From positions 1 through 64,000 of the forward strand of contig JAIPBU010000001.1 of assembly GCA_021738535.1 (NCBI GenBank): a stretch of DNA of 64,000 nucleotides, given 5' to 3'. This DNA is from Bacteroidales bacterium (GTDB lineage Bacteria; Bacteroidota; Bacteroidia; Bacteroidales; VadinHA17). A program made the position numbers and the translations under genes. This document shows, in pieces, positions 1 through 8,233 of this stretch; position 1 is the first letter of the stretch, and each line of letters opens with the position of its first letter. The notes beneath the pieces are model-generated. The model was not told where the DNA came from, made no database searches, and saw only the letters and a list, made by a program, of their open reading frames with translations.

Positions 1-105
1 GTGAATAAAATAGAGATTGCCACCTACATTCAAAGAGGCTCCCGTTGGAGAGAAGCGACACTAACAATATAAAACAATACGTCAATGAACAAATATATTT
101 AAAAT

Positions 106-135
106 CTATCTTTGTGCCATATGGCACAAAGATAG
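106..135. repeat. 30-bp perfect palindrome
   Basis: The arm C-TATCTTTGTGCCAT (106-120) is followed with no spacer by its exact reverse complement (121-135). It could be a dimeric-protein operator or a hairpin. On the plus strand it is followed by purines, not a T-run, so it is not a plus-strand terminator; on the minus strand a short T-rich stretch follows. Confidence 0.6.
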
Positions 136-160
136 GGGGAGAATAGAAATAGCCCCGGTC

Positions 161-240
161 CCACCCGGGGATTGGCCAGTGGGCGGGTGTACCCACCCGG
201 GGATTGGCCAGTGGGCGGGGGTACCCACCCGGGGATTGGA
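161..240. repeat. GC-rich 32-bp tandem repeat, 2.5 copies
   Basis: A 32-bp unit beginning CCACCCGGGGATTGG occurs at 161-192 and 193-224, with a half copy at 225-240. The first two copies differ by one base (gggtgtac versus gggggtac). It is much richer in GC than its surroundings and lies upstream of a small membrane-protein gene. No function is evident. Confidence 0.85.
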
Positions 241-289
241 CCACGCAGAAAAAAATGAACAAAACAGCCTGTTTAATTGCTATATCTAT

Positions 290-544
290 ATGAGGACCAA
301 GTCAAAAATAAGAAACACTATAAAGGTTTTATATGCTGCTTTTACGGTAATTATTACACAGGTGGCAGTATATGCCCAGCAGCCTACTCATTACCCGGGT
401 GATAATGACCCCATACCTCCTACCCTGGTCAATATACTCATCTACATAGGTGGTCCCCTGCTCCTTTTCCTTGCATATTACTATTTCAACAAAAAGGAGA
501 AGAAGAAGAGGGAGGATAGGAGAAAGGACGAAGGGACGAAGTGA
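290..544 (+). CDS. small secreted or membrane protein, unknown function
   Basis: An 84-residue protein if started at the ATG at 290. An upstream ATG at 179 would add residues encoded by the GC-rich repeat and is unlikely. Residues 1-29 look like a signal peptide (charged MRTKSK, hydrophobic core, VYAQQ cleavage region). A membrane segment follows at about 47-66 (ILIYIGGPLLLFLAYYYF), and the C-terminal 18 residues are almost all Lys, Arg, Glu and Asp. The last codons lie in a dispersed GACGAAG repeat, so the natural C-terminus may have been altered by repeat insertion. I do not recognise a family. It is separated from the B12 operon by repeats and a promoter, so it is probably not part of it. 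Confidence 0.5.
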   Translation: MRTKSKIRNTIKVLYAAFTVIITQVAVYAQQPTHYPGDNDPIPPTLVNILIYIGGPLLLFLAYYYFNKKEKKKREDRRKDEGTK

Positions 545-550
545 CTAAGA
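527..550. repeat. dispersed GACGAAG/GTGACTAAGA repeat, copy 1
   Basis: The stretch GACGAAGGGACGAAGTGAC plus TAAGA ends the small membrane-protein gene. Closely related sequence occurs at 48828-48857 and, inverted, at 11392-11419, always at gene ends or between genes. Confidence 0.5.
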
Positions 551-582
551 AACAAGAGATGCAAGTTTAGAATCAAGCCATT

Positions 583-742
583 CCAAATTAACGAATTAAC
601 CAATACACCAATTAACCAATTAACCAATACACCAATTAACCAATACACCAATTAACGAATTAACCAATACACCAATACACAAATACACCAATACACCAAT
701 ACACAAATACACCAATACACCAATACACAAATACACCAATCA
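583..742. repeat. CCAATTAA/CCAATACA low-complexity tandem repeat
   Basis: About 160 bp of 8-mers, mainly CCAATTAA, CCAATACA and variants (CGAATTAA, CAAATACA). This fills most of the space between the small membrane-protein gene and the B12 operon promoter. Unit size and lack of unique spacers rule out CRISPR. It is likely a slippage-prone intergenic tract. Confidence 0.85.
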
Positions 743-785
743 ACATTTCATTAGATGGATGTAAGCCTGCTGTAAGTATTTTTTG

Positions 786-793
786 TACTTTTG
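786..793 (+). promoter_or_regulatory. -7 promoter box for the B12 operon
   Basis: TACTTTTG matches the Bacteroidota -7 consensus TAnnTTTG exactly. It would start transcription near 800, just where the cobalamin riboswitch begins. No clear TTG -33 box is seen at the usual distance. Confidence 0.55.
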
Positions 794-796
794 TGC

Positions 797-1000
797 TGTT
801 CGCCGTTCAGGGAATGCCGTGACCCGAAACCCGACAGATCAAGGGGAGTCGGCAACAGTTCCCGCTGCTGTGAGTCCCATCGCAATTTTTGCGGCAGATG
901 GCCACTCTTCAATTATTAAGGGGAAGGCGCCGTAAAAAGGGATAAGTCAGAAGACCTGGCGGTGAATAACTGTAAGCAGCCTGCGGTGAACAGGTCATGA
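797..1000 (+). promoter_or_regulatory. cobalamin riboswitch
   Basis: The conserved B12-aptamer blocks appear in order: CAGGGAATGCCGTGA near 808, the B12-box-like core CAGTTCCCGCTGCTGTGAGT at 855-874, GCCACTC at 901, GGGGAAGGCGCCG at 920 and GATAAGTCAGAAGACCTGG at 941-959. A GCAGC/GCTGC pairing (about 976-1018) downstream could form the expression platform that hides the ribosome site (AGGAG at 1041) of the next gene. Its target operon encodes B12-type outer-membrane uptake proteins, as expected for a B12-repressed leader. The 5' and 3' limits are approximate. Confidence 0.9.
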
Positions 1001-1051
1001 TCGTCATCGTTTGCTGCCTGTATTAACCTCAGGAAGAACAAGGAGCAAAAG

Positions 1052-2479
1052 ATGAACCGCCGGATCAAAGAGCTGATATTTACACTTTCACTGTTACTGT
1101 TAAGCAGCTTTTATTCCCATGCCCAGTACATAAGTAATATTATTGAATACAGGCCGGCACCGGGACAGTATATCAATGCTGCACCGGCAGGCACTCCTTT
1201 CTCAGCCCAAACAGTAAAGGACAGTATTACTGGCATGGTTAACCTTGGCAGTTTCGGAGGGTATATAGTTTTCAGCTTCGGTGAGCCGGTACAAAATGAT
1301 CCGGCTAACCCTTACGGGGTCGATTTTACTATCTTCGGCAATCCCCTGACATACTGGTCGGAGCCGGGAATAGTGTCTGTAATGAAGGATGATAACGGCA
1401 ACGGTGAAGCAGATGATACCTGGTACGAGCTGGCGGGCAGCGCCTATTTCTTTTCAACTACAATAAAGGATTACGAAGTTACCTATACCGACCCAGAACA
1501 GGCATCTGCGGCTGATGTACCATGGTCCGACAACCATGGAAATACAGGATATATATATGCAAACAGCTACAACATTCAGCCATATTACCCGCAAACGGAT
1601 TCCTTCCCGGAAATCAACAGCAATAGCTATACCCTTGCAGGTACTTATATTAAAGACAGCATAGATACTTCTGATCCCATGCAGACCAGGTCTTATCCCC
1701 GTGCTTTTGGCTACGCCGATAACCGCAACAGGGGCGTGGCGCCCTATTCCCTGCCCGACAATCCCTATACGCGCACCATCGAAAATTCCGGTGGTGATGC
1801 TTTTGACATAAGATGGGCAGTAGATAAAGAAGGCAATTATGTTGACCTGGAAAGTATTGATTTTATTAAGGTACATACTGCTGTACTGGCTAATGCCGGT
1901 GTAGCGGGAGAACTATCAACAGAAATAACAGGTGCCGTTGATGTACCGCCCGACAATACCATAAGCGGGATAAGCGACATGATAGTAATCAAAGAACTGC
2001 CCCCGGAGCTAAACAGTCGTGAATACCAGCTGGAGGTCTTTGTTTACCATATGGGCAGGCTACAGCAGGGCCCTGAAATAAACTGGTCAGCTAATATGGC
2101 CGGGGCCACTGTTGATGAGAATAATAAGCTGAGTGTCAACAGTGCCGGAGAACTCAACATTACTGCAACCCTGGCTTCTGACAGCCGTGTTACGGCATCA
2201 GTATCCACCATAGTGACTACTGCGGCCGTAGGGATAAACGAAATGACGGCAGGCAGTCAAATAAGAATATACCCCAACCCTGCCTCCTCCTTCGTAAAAA
2301 TCAGCGGTTTAAAAGAAGCTGAGGTCAGCATTTATGATATAACAGGACACCGGCTGAAGCATATAAAAAGATATACGGAGAACTCTTCAATCCCTATGGC
2401 TGATTTTCCGGAGGGTATTTACCTGTTCAGGATAAGCAGAAACAACATTAGTGTAATAAAGAAAGTGATTAAGAGATAG
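1052..2479 (+). CDS. B12-regulated T9SS-sorted surface protein
   Basis: A 475-residue secreted protein with a signal peptide (residues 1-24, cleavage after SHA). The C-terminal ~80 residues are a type A T9SS sorting domain (IRIYPNPASSFVKISG, then GIYLFRI and KKVIK), so it is probably sent across the outer membrane and anchored at the surface. The N-terminal ~270 residues are rich in Tyr, Asp and Gly (for example GNPLTYWSEPGIVSVMKDDN) and resemble a family of cell-surface proteins found beside B12 receptors. A BIG-like module seems to precede the sorting domain. First gene of the riboswitch operon, with GGAG 11 bases before the ATG and one base to the next gene. Probably a surface component of B12 capture; this role is inferred from context. 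Confidence 0.75.
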   Translation: MNRRIKELIFTLSLLLLSSFYSHAQYISNIIEYRPAPGQYINAAPAGTPFSAQTVKDSITGMVNLGSFGGYIVFSFGEPVQNDPANPYGVDFTIFGNPLTYWSEPGIVSVMKDDNGNGEADDTWYELAGSAYFFSTTIKDYEVTYTDPEQASAADVPWSDNHGNTGYIYANSYNIQPYYPQTDSFPEINSNSYTLAGTYIKDSIDTSDPMQTRSYPRAFGYADNRNRGVAPYSLPDNPYTRTIENSGGDAFDIRWAVDKEGNYVDLESIDFIKVHTAVLANAGVAGELSTEITGAVDVPPDNTISGISDMIVIKELPPELNSREYQLEVFVYHMGRLQQGPEINWSANMAGATVDENNKLSVNSAGELNITATLASDSRVTASVSTIVTTAAVGINEMTAGSQIRIYPNPASSFVKISGLKEAEVSIYDITGHRLKHIKRYTENSSIPMADFPEGIYLFRISRNNISVIKKVIKR

Positions 2480-2480
2480 C

Positions 2481-4478
2481 GTGAAAAGGAAGGCAGCTCT
2501 CATATTATTAATACTTACCCTGGCAGCAGGAGCCCGGGCGCAGGGGATACGCGATTCTGTATTCACTGTTCCTGTTGTAAAGGTCACGGCCGGTGATATG
2601 TTCAGACCAGCCTCAGCCGGTATGAAAGAGAGCAGGGTGGACAGTATCATCATTAACGAAAAAATAAGTAGCTCATTATCTGACCTCCTGTCTGAGAACA
2701 GTAGTATTTTTATTAAGAGTCACGGACGGGGGGCGCTGGCCACAGCTTCTTTCCGGGGAACAGCGCCATCGCATACACAGGTGAGCTGGAATGGAATAGA
2801 GATCAACACACCCATGTCGGGAATGGTGGATTTCTCGCTGATACCCGTTTATATAATTGACGGCTTAAGCATCAGCCACGGCAGTGCCTCCATAGCACGG
2901 CACAGCGGGGGACTGGGTGGATCGGTGGAGATAAGCAACGAGGCCGACTGGTCCGATACTTTTTCAGGCAGGTATATGCAGGGGATTGGCAGTTACAGTT
3001 CTTTTGATGAATACCTGGGGATAAGTGCAGGCAACAGGAAGCTGCAGGTAAAGACCAGGCTTTACCACAACTATTCAGCCAATGATTACACTTTTGTAAA
3101 CAGGGGGATTGCTAATATTGACCCCTCCGGCGGGCAGCTGGTTAATCCCATCGATACTAACCACAATGCCTCGTACAGCAGGTACGGCATACTACAGGAA
3201 ATATATTTCCGGCCGGGCAGCAGGGATATCCTTTCACTTAAATACTGGGGGCAGGATTCAAAACGTACCCTGCCGCGGGCCACGAGCTATGAAGGGCCCG
3301 ATAATTCGAACCTGAATAGTCAACAGAGCCACGACCACAGGCTGACGGCCTCATGGGAGCATTACGGCGACAGCAGCCGGCTGCAGTTAAGGACGGCATA
3401 TACCGCGAAGGACCTGGATTATGTGCTGAAAAATAATATTTACGGAGCAGGGCTAATACCTGTTATTTATTCGCAGAGTAGCCAGTCAGGCTTTATTAAC
3501 AAGGTTTCGTACAGGCTGAATATGAAGCATGGTATTAAGCTGGAAGCGGGCCTTGATGCCGGTTTTTACAATGTGAGTACCCGCGACACCGTGAGCGGGA
3601 CGGGCTATGAGCAAAGCCGTTTTGAGCTGTCATCATTTGTGGGACTGCACCGGCAGTTTGCTGACAGGCTGAATATCAGGGTAATGATGCGACAGGACCT
3701 GTCAGACGGGCAATTGTTGCCGCTCATCCCCTACCTGGGGTTTGACTACCGTTTGCTAAGGGGGCACGACCTGGTTCTGAAGGCTAACATAGCACGAAAC
3801 TACAGGCAGCCCTCACTAAATGACCTTTACTGGGAACCCGGGGGCAATCCCGGCCTGGAGCCGGAGAAGGGCGTATCAGCAGAAGCCGGGCTGGAATTTT
3901 CGGGTAGCGCAGCCGGGCAAAAAATAAGAGCAGAGCTTACTTTTTACCGCTCCGATATAAGCAACTGGATAATCTGGGTACCCAGTTACAAGGGATACTG
4001 GGAGCCGCGTAACATTGAACGGGTATTGTCGCAGGGACTGGAATTAAACGCCAGCTTAGAGGGCTCTGCAGGCAGGCTGGGCTATAGTATAAATGCAGGC
4101 TATGCATATACCAGCTCTGTTAATTACGGCGACACAGGGGTATGGGGCGATGAGTCCTACGGCAAGCAATTGGTCTACGTGCCGCTTCATTCAGCAAATG
4201 TGATGGCAAGGATTAGCTACGGGGGCTTCAGCCTCGGATGGCAGTATAACTATTACAGTGAGAGGTTTACTACCTCAAGCAATGATATCAGCAGAAGGGA
4301 CTGGCTTTACCCCTACTTTATGAATGACCTCTCTGCCGGCATGGAGAAAGAGATAAAAGACTTAGTGCTATCGGTTGAGCTCAAGGTTTACAATATCTTT
4401 AATGAGACCTACCATTCAATTCTCTACAGGCCCATGCCCGGGCGCAACTACATGTTAATACTAATGATAAAATTTTGA
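2481..4478 (+). CDS. btuB: BtuB-type TonB-dependent cobalamin receptor
   Basis: A 665-residue outer-membrane receptor. A signal peptide (MKRKAALILLILTLAAGARA) is followed by a plug domain (about 50-165; LSDLLSENSSIFIKSHGRG, TQVSWNGIEINTPMSG) and a 22-strand-type barrel ending in Phe (MLILMIKF). The segment NYRQPSLNDLYWEPGGNPGL in the barrel is typical of B12 and siderophore receptors. It starts with GTG one base after the previous stop and overlaps the next gene by one base. Placement behind a B12 riboswitch and before a BtuG-like lipoprotein makes cobalamin (or a corrinoid) the most likely substrate. There is no N-terminal carboxypeptidase-like domain, which also fits BtuB more than SusC. 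Confidence 0.85.
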   Translation: MKRKAALILLILTLAAGARAQGIRDSVFTVPVVKVTAGDMFRPASAGMKESRVDSIIINEKISSSLSDLLSENSSIFIKSHGRGALATASFRGTAPSHTQVSWNGIEINTPMSGMVDFSLIPVYIIDGLSISHGSASIARHSGGLGGSVEISNEADWSDTFSGRYMQGIGSYSSFDEYLGISAGNRKLQVKTRLYHNYSANDYTFVNRGIANIDPSGGQLVNPIDTNHNASYSRYGILQEIYFRPGSRDILSLKYWGQDSKRTLPRATSYEGPDNSNLNSQQSHDHRLTASWEHYGDSSRLQLRTAYTAKDLDYVLKNNIYGAGLIPVIYSQSSQSGFINKVSYRLNMKHGIKLEAGLDAGFYNVSTRDTVSGTGYEQSRFELSSFVGLHRQFADRLNIRVMMRQDLSDGQLLPLIPYLGFDYRLLRGHDLVLKANIARNYRQPSLNDLYWEPGGNPGLEPEKGVSAEAGLEFSGSAAGQKIRAELTFYRSDISNWIIWVPSYKGYWEPRNIERVLSQGLELNASLEGSAGRLGYSINAGYAYTSSVNYGDTGVWGDESYGKQLVYVPLHSANVMARISYGGFSLGWQYNYYSERFTTSSNDISRRDWLYPYFMNDLSAGMEKEIKDLVLSVELKVYNIFNETYHSILYRPMPGRNYMLILMIKF

Positions 4479-5572
4479 TGAGAAGCGGGATAATATACGG
4501 ATTTGTGCTGTTAAGCATAATAGCTTCTTCCTGCATGAAGGATGATGAGCTCTGGCAACGGGCGGAAGTAGCACCTGCTGATTCCCCATCCGGTGTATTC
4601 ATAGTAAACGAGGGCAATTTCATGTATAACAATGCTTCCCTCTCCTATTATGACACTGAGACAAACGAGGTATACAATGATATTTTTTTTACCACCAACG
4701 GACTCCCACTGGGTGATGTGGCAATATCAATGTCCATCAGGGACAGCCTGGGCTATGTTGTTGTGAATAACAGCGGTAAGATAAACATCCTGGATATCAA
4801 TAACTTTGAATACAGGGGCAAGATAACGGGACTTACATCACCCCGCTACATTCATTTTATCAACGATACCAAAGCCTATGTCAGCGACCTGTACGCGCAG
4901 GCCATAAGCATTATCAACCCCGCATTGATGGAGCTGACGGGGAGCATTGACCTTCGCAATAATGCCAGCCCGTATAACCAGCATCCCACTGAACAGATGG
5001 TGGAATACGGAAGCTATGTTTTTACGAATTGCTGGAGCTTTGATAACAAGATTATGCTGATTGATACTTATGATGACAGTGTTGTGGATTCGATGGAGGT
5101 GTATCTGCAGCCGCGCTCAATGGTGATGGACCGGTATAATAGCTTATGGGTACTTACAGACGGTGGTTATGAAGGCAATCCCCTGGGTTACGAGGCGCCG
5201 GCCCTGATGCGTATTGATGCAGCAACTATGAGCACGGAAATGGTCTGGCGTTTTGATAAAGGAGACTGGCCATCAGGGCTTGAGCTCAACGGACGAAGGG
5301 ATACACTTTACTTCATCAATGGTGATGTATACCGTCATGCCGTTCTCTCAGAATCTGCCCCTGAAGTATTTATTGAGAGTCCGTATAATGACAGTGCTGC
5401 TGCCGGCGGGGGTTTTTACGGACTGGGAGTTGACCCATACAGCTCAGAAGTATATGTTGCCGATGCCATCGACAATGTACAACCAGGTGTGGTCTACCGT
5501 TACAGTCATGCCGCTGTGCCGGTTGACACCTTCAGGGTTGGAATAATGCCCGGCTCATTCTGTTTTAAGTAG
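4478..5572 (+). CDS. btuG: BtuG-like beta-propeller surface lipoprotein
   Basis: A 364-residue lipoprotein: MRSGIIYGFVLLSIIASSC places the lipobox Cys near residue 19. The mature part has repeated YncE/DUF5074-type blades (for example VFIVNEGNFMYNNASLSYYD, GVDPYSSEVYVADAIDN), indicating a seven-bladed propeller. In Bacteroides, BtuG is such a lipoprotein; it caps BtuB and binds B12 tightly. The ATG at 4478 overlaps the btuB stop (TGATG); a TTG at 4475 is an alternative start. It is the last gene of the riboswitch operon; its role as B12 catcher is inferred from fold and position. Confidence 0.8.
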   Translation: MRSGIIYGFVLLSIIASSCMKDDELWQRAEVAPADSPSGVFIVNEGNFMYNNASLSYYDTETNEVYNDIFFTTNGLPLGDVAISMSIRDSLGYVVVNNSGKINILDINNFEYRGKITGLTSPRYIHFINDTKAYVSDLYAQAISIINPALMELTGSIDLRNNASPYNQHPTEQMVEYGSYVFTNCWSFDNKIMLIDTYDDSVVDSMEVYLQPRSMVMDRYNSLWVLTDGGYEGNPLGYEAPALMRIDAATMSTEMVWRFDKGDWPSGLELNGRRDTLYFINGDVYRHAVLSESAPEVFIESPYNDSAAAGGGFYGLGVDPYSSEVYVADAIDNVQPGVVYRYSHAAVPVDTFRVGIMPGSFCFK

Positions 5573-5700
5573 CCGGGGTGCAATGGGTAGCCAGCTGTGC
5601 CCTGCTTTTCAGAAATTTGCACTGGCAGGACTTATTATAAGCCTTAAGCTGGTAATTGTGGAGGATACCAGGAAGGTGGCAGGGTGAGCGTGGTGTTAAG

Positions 5701-6249
5701 CTAGTAGAGGAAAAGGAACAACACTGGCAGGATGACACCTATGGCAACAAGGACTGCTCCGCGCCGTGTGATGCTGTGCTTTCCCTTAACTATAAAAAGG
5801 CCTGTTATTGTAACCAGGATCAGTGCCACACAGAAAATATCACTGAACCATTTCCACCATTTACCGGGATTGTAGTGAAGAAAATTAACCTGGTAAAAAA
5901 GTGGTCTTTTACTGATTCTCTCAACATACCCTTCGCCTGTTGCAGTATTTACTATTGCCGAACCGCCATGAAGAAAGAGAGTAAGCTTATCGCCGCTGGG
6001 GTAATAATATGTTTTGAAGTTTTTTGTCTCACCCAGTTCCTCAAGCAATTGTTGTACATTTTCATCATTATCTGTATCCCGGGTAAATTCGATATCGGTG
6101 GTGAAATGACGCTGATCGATAATATAATTCGAGTTCCAGTCGTGCTTATGGTTCAGGGCTATACCTGAAAGGGCATAAATAATGGTCATACCCGTGATGA
6201 GATACCCTGCATCCCTGTGCGTTAACCTGTTAAGCTTGCGAAGTTTCAT
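5701..6249 (-). CDS. PepSY-associated membrane protein
   Basis: A 182-residue membrane protein. Membrane segments are visible at about 15-32 (GYLITGMTIIYALSGIAL), 138-157 (FSDIFCVALILVTITGLFIV) and 165-181. The soluble loop between the first two contains a PepSY-like region (LEELGETKNFKTYYYPSGD, then GTATGEGYVERISKR-like text). This matches the PepSY_TM family, short form, often linked to iron or redox proteins in the envelope. The start ATG at 6249 lies 60 bases after the upstream lipoprotein gene, with which it may be co-transcribed. The substrate is unknown. Confidence 0.75.
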   Translation of the reverse strand: MKLRKLNRLTHRDAGYLITGMTIIYALSGIALNHKHDWNSNYIIDQRHFTTDIEFTRDTDNDENVQQLLEELGETKNFKTYYYPSGDKLTLFLHGGSAIVNTATGEGYVERISKRPLFYQVNFLHYNPGKWWKWFSDIFCVALILVTITGLFIVKGKHSITRRGAVLVAIGVILPVLFLFLY

Positions 6250-6309
6250 AGTTTAGAATTAAAAAAGGCCAGGCTTGGCCTGACCTTCACAAAAATATAA
6301 AAATTAATT

Positions 6310-6792
6310 TTATTTCTCTATGTGAGTTTCATAATTGAGTACCATATCGGCAAGTACAGGCTGTTTTGCTATTGCTTCTTCTGTTTCACAGGCTTCGCCC
6401 TCTTCACTGTCTGCTTCTTTCTCCATAGCCCCCCCAGTCTCTAATTTCTCGAGTATTCCAGTTACTTTAATCTCACTGCCCAGGAGTTCGGTAGGAAATT
6501 TGGGCACATCTTCTCCTGCAGAAATAAATAGCCTGATATCGGGGTCTTCACCAACGATATACATCTTTTTACCACTGTGCATGCAAACGTGTACCACTTT
6601 GCCTTCCACGGTAATCTCTTTACCTGTGTAGTTATCGGGGTTTTCTGTGAGGTTTGCAAAAGTCACTTCAGCCTTGGTTGCAGGCTGTTCTTCGCTTGTT
6701 TTACCTTCTGCGGTAGTTTTATCTTCAGTTGTGTTACCGCATGAAACCAGCAATGCTGCGATCATCGAAATTCCTAGTATTCTCCTAATCAT
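6310..6792 (-). CDS. OB-fold lipoprotein
   Basis: A 160-residue lipoprotein (lipobox LLVSC, Cys near residue 18) followed by an acidic, Thr/Glu-rich linker to about residue 42. Residues 43-115 have the pattern of a bacterial OB-fold (FANLTENPDNYTGKEITVEG ... KVVHVCMHSGKKMYIVGED ... IKVTGILEKLE). A single Cys in VCMHSGKKM could bind metal or form a redox bond. It is followed by the PepSY membrane gene at a 60-base gap, so the two may act together in the periplasm. The exact function is unknown. Confidence 0.7.
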   Translation of the reverse strand: MIRRILGISMIAALLVSCGNTTEDKTTAEGKTSEEQPATKAEVTFANLTENPDNYTGKEITVEGKVVHVCMHSGKKMYIVGEDPDIRLFISAGEDVPKFPTELLGSEIKVTGILEKLETGGAMEKEADSEEGEACETEEAIAKQPVLADMVLNYETHIEK

Positions 6793-6895
6793 GATTCTTT
6801 CTGTTTTAATTGGTTTATTTAAGTTGCAAATATAATGATAAAAAGTTGAATGATAACAGATAGGGGCATGCGATTTATCATAAAACAGCAGGCTG

Positions 6896-7585
6896 CTACC
6901 AATATCCCATATTCTTCAATATGGTCATGTATTTCTGCTTATGAGGCATGGGTGATGACTTAAAGCCGGAGATGAGATTTTTTAATTCATTATTCATGTT
7001 ATTTGCTGAGTATAGCCCGGTAAGGTTGATGTAGACTGAACCGGTAAGTCCGTGCTGTTTTGCCTGCAATTCCGGCAGCAAATCGGAAAAAATTCTAATA
7101 GCATCCTCCGGCTCCTGACGGTCCATGGCATTAAACGCTGCATTAATCCTTTCATTTATTTTCCTGCCCGGTGTAACAGCCAGTACAGAAAGGCTGTTTT
7201 CGCCGGCATATTCAATTATATCAAACCATTCCGGGGTACCGGGTATGTTATCAAATTTCATGGTAAAGTACACCTTTTCGCCTGCAGCACTGAACTTATA
7301 TGTTTCAGGACAATATGGTAATCCTGTGAGATCCTTTAGTTTCTTTTTTACTCCATTACCATATTCAATAAAGGTATTTTTGCTTATACAGAAATAACCA
7401 CCTTCAATCTCATTTGCCAGGCTGAAATCGATAATAGTATGATCATTCTTTACCTGAACCCGTATTATCTCAAGTGTCCGAGGGTTTTTTAGCCCGTAAT
7501 TAGGATTCACCACCTCCTGTGCTGATGCTTCAGGAGCCCGGGACAGGAAAAATAATATTGGAATAAGGATATAGTATGCTTTCAT
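6896..7585 (-). CDS. secreted protein of unknown function
   Basis: A 229-residue secreted protein starting MKAYYILIPILFFLSRAPEASAQ, a clear signal peptide. A longer reading frame upstream (to 7639) only translates an A-rich repeat, so the ATG at 7585 is chosen. The mature N-terminal half looks like a beta-sandwich (TLEIIRVQVKNDHTIIDFSL, GGYFCISKNTFIEYG). The C-terminal ~80 residues are helical and may be TPR-like. I recognise no family. It is 100 bases upstream of the OB-fold lipoprotein gene on the same strand. Confidence 0.65.
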   Translation of the reverse strand: MKAYYILIPILFFLSRAPEASAQEVVNPNYGLKNPRTLEIIRVQVKNDHTIIDFSLANEIEGGYFCISKNTFIEYGNGVKKKLKDLTGLPYCPETYKFSAAGEKVYFTMKFDNIPGTPEWFDIIEYAGENSLSVLAVTPGRKINERINAAFNAMDRQEPEDAIRIFSDLLPELQAKQHGLTGSVYINLTGLYSANNMNNELKNLISGFKSSPMPHKQKYMTILKNMGYW

Positions 7586-7610
7586 GGTTTGGTTTTCTGA
7601 ATAGATTAGT

Positions 7611-7666
7611 AAAGATAAAAGACAAAAGACAAAAGGCAAAAGACAAAAGAAGGCGAAGGCGAAGGT
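7611..7666. repeat. A-rich AAAAGACAAAAGG repeat plus GAAGGC repeat
   Basis: Repeats of AAAGACAAAAGGCAAAAGA type, followed by GAAGGCGAAGGCGAAGG. The same A-rich element recurs at 39819-39847, again just upstream of a minus-strand start codon; the GAAGGC part recurs (inverted) at 49063-49107. The rest of the gap to 7850 shows no gene; a 23-codon reading frame at 7702-7773 has no support. Confidence 0.75.
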
Positions 7667-7849
7667 TCAGTATATAAGGATGAATAGCCGAAGCAACTTA
7701 TCATGCAAAAGCGCATTCTTATTGCTAGAAAGCTAGGGCAGGATAAAAAAGAGGACTTTGAGTATTCCCGTTAGGGCGTACCAATATCTTTATTGCCAAT
7801 GTACCCTTGAAGGAGAAACGGTATATCAGAATAATTATAAAAGATATAC

Positions 7850-7880
7850 TTGACTTTTATTTCCAGATATCATAAATTTG
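7850..7880 (+). promoter_or_regulatory. promoter of the peptide island
   Basis: TTG at 7850-7852, a 20-base spacer, then TAAATTTG at 7873-7880, an exact match to the Bacteroidota promoter pattern. Transcription would start near 7887, leaving a leader of about 100 bases before the gene at 7989. Confidence 0.6.
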
Positions 7881-7988
7881 ATATTCGTTTGTCTGTTTGA
7901 TAATTAATCTAGGAGAACCATATAATCATAACTTGTTTAAACAATATTATTCAGATCATCAACCAATAATCTTGAAATCCAACTAACC

Positions 7989-8195
7989 ATGACACGTTAT
8001 TATGTAAACAAACAAGCTCAAGGCAATGGAGACCATGAAGTTCATAAAGAAGGATGTTCATGGAGGCCAAAAAGCCAAAATGCTCAATATCTTGGTTTAT
8101 TCTCATATTGTAAAGATGCAATGAAGGAAGCAAAGAAATACTACCATCAAGTTAATGGTTGCTACTACTGTTCAAGAGAGTGTCATACTCAATAA
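7989..8195 (+). CDS. Cys/His mini-protein
   Basis: A 68-residue soluble protein with no signal peptide. It opens MTRYYVNKQAQGNGDHEVHK and carries a conserved-looking GDHEVHxEGC block, a central Cys (FSYCKDA) and a C-terminal CYYCSRECHTQ with CxxC and CH motifs. The Cys/His set suggests a zinc or iron-sulfur site. Small proteins beginning YYVNxxAQxxGDHEVH are, to my knowledge, common but uncharacterised in bacteria. It follows a canonical promoter and precedes a small HTH gene by 38 bases. Its role in the island is unknown. Confidence 0.75.
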   Translation: MTRYYVNKQAQGNGDHEVHKEGCSWRPKSQNAQYLGLFSYCKDAMKEAKKYYHQVNGCYYCSRECHTQ

Positions 8196-8233
8196 GAAAA
8201 CCAAATAGTTTAGCAAAAACCTAAAACTCTTGT

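Noticed and set aside
1-72. A short open frame at the window edge ending in TAA at 70-72
   Set aside because: Only 23 codons are visible and none show family features; it could be a gene tail or chance.
583-742. CRISPR-like repeats
   Set aside because: Units are 8 bases with no unique spacers; low-complexity tandem repeat.
5656-6168. 170-codon plus-strand frame over the PepSY gene
   Set aside because: The minus-strand frame has clear membrane and PepSY features; this is its shadow.
7702-7773. 23-codon frame MQKRILIARKLGQDKKEDFE
   Set aside because: Too short, no ribosome site and no recognisable family; perhaps a relic, but not supported.
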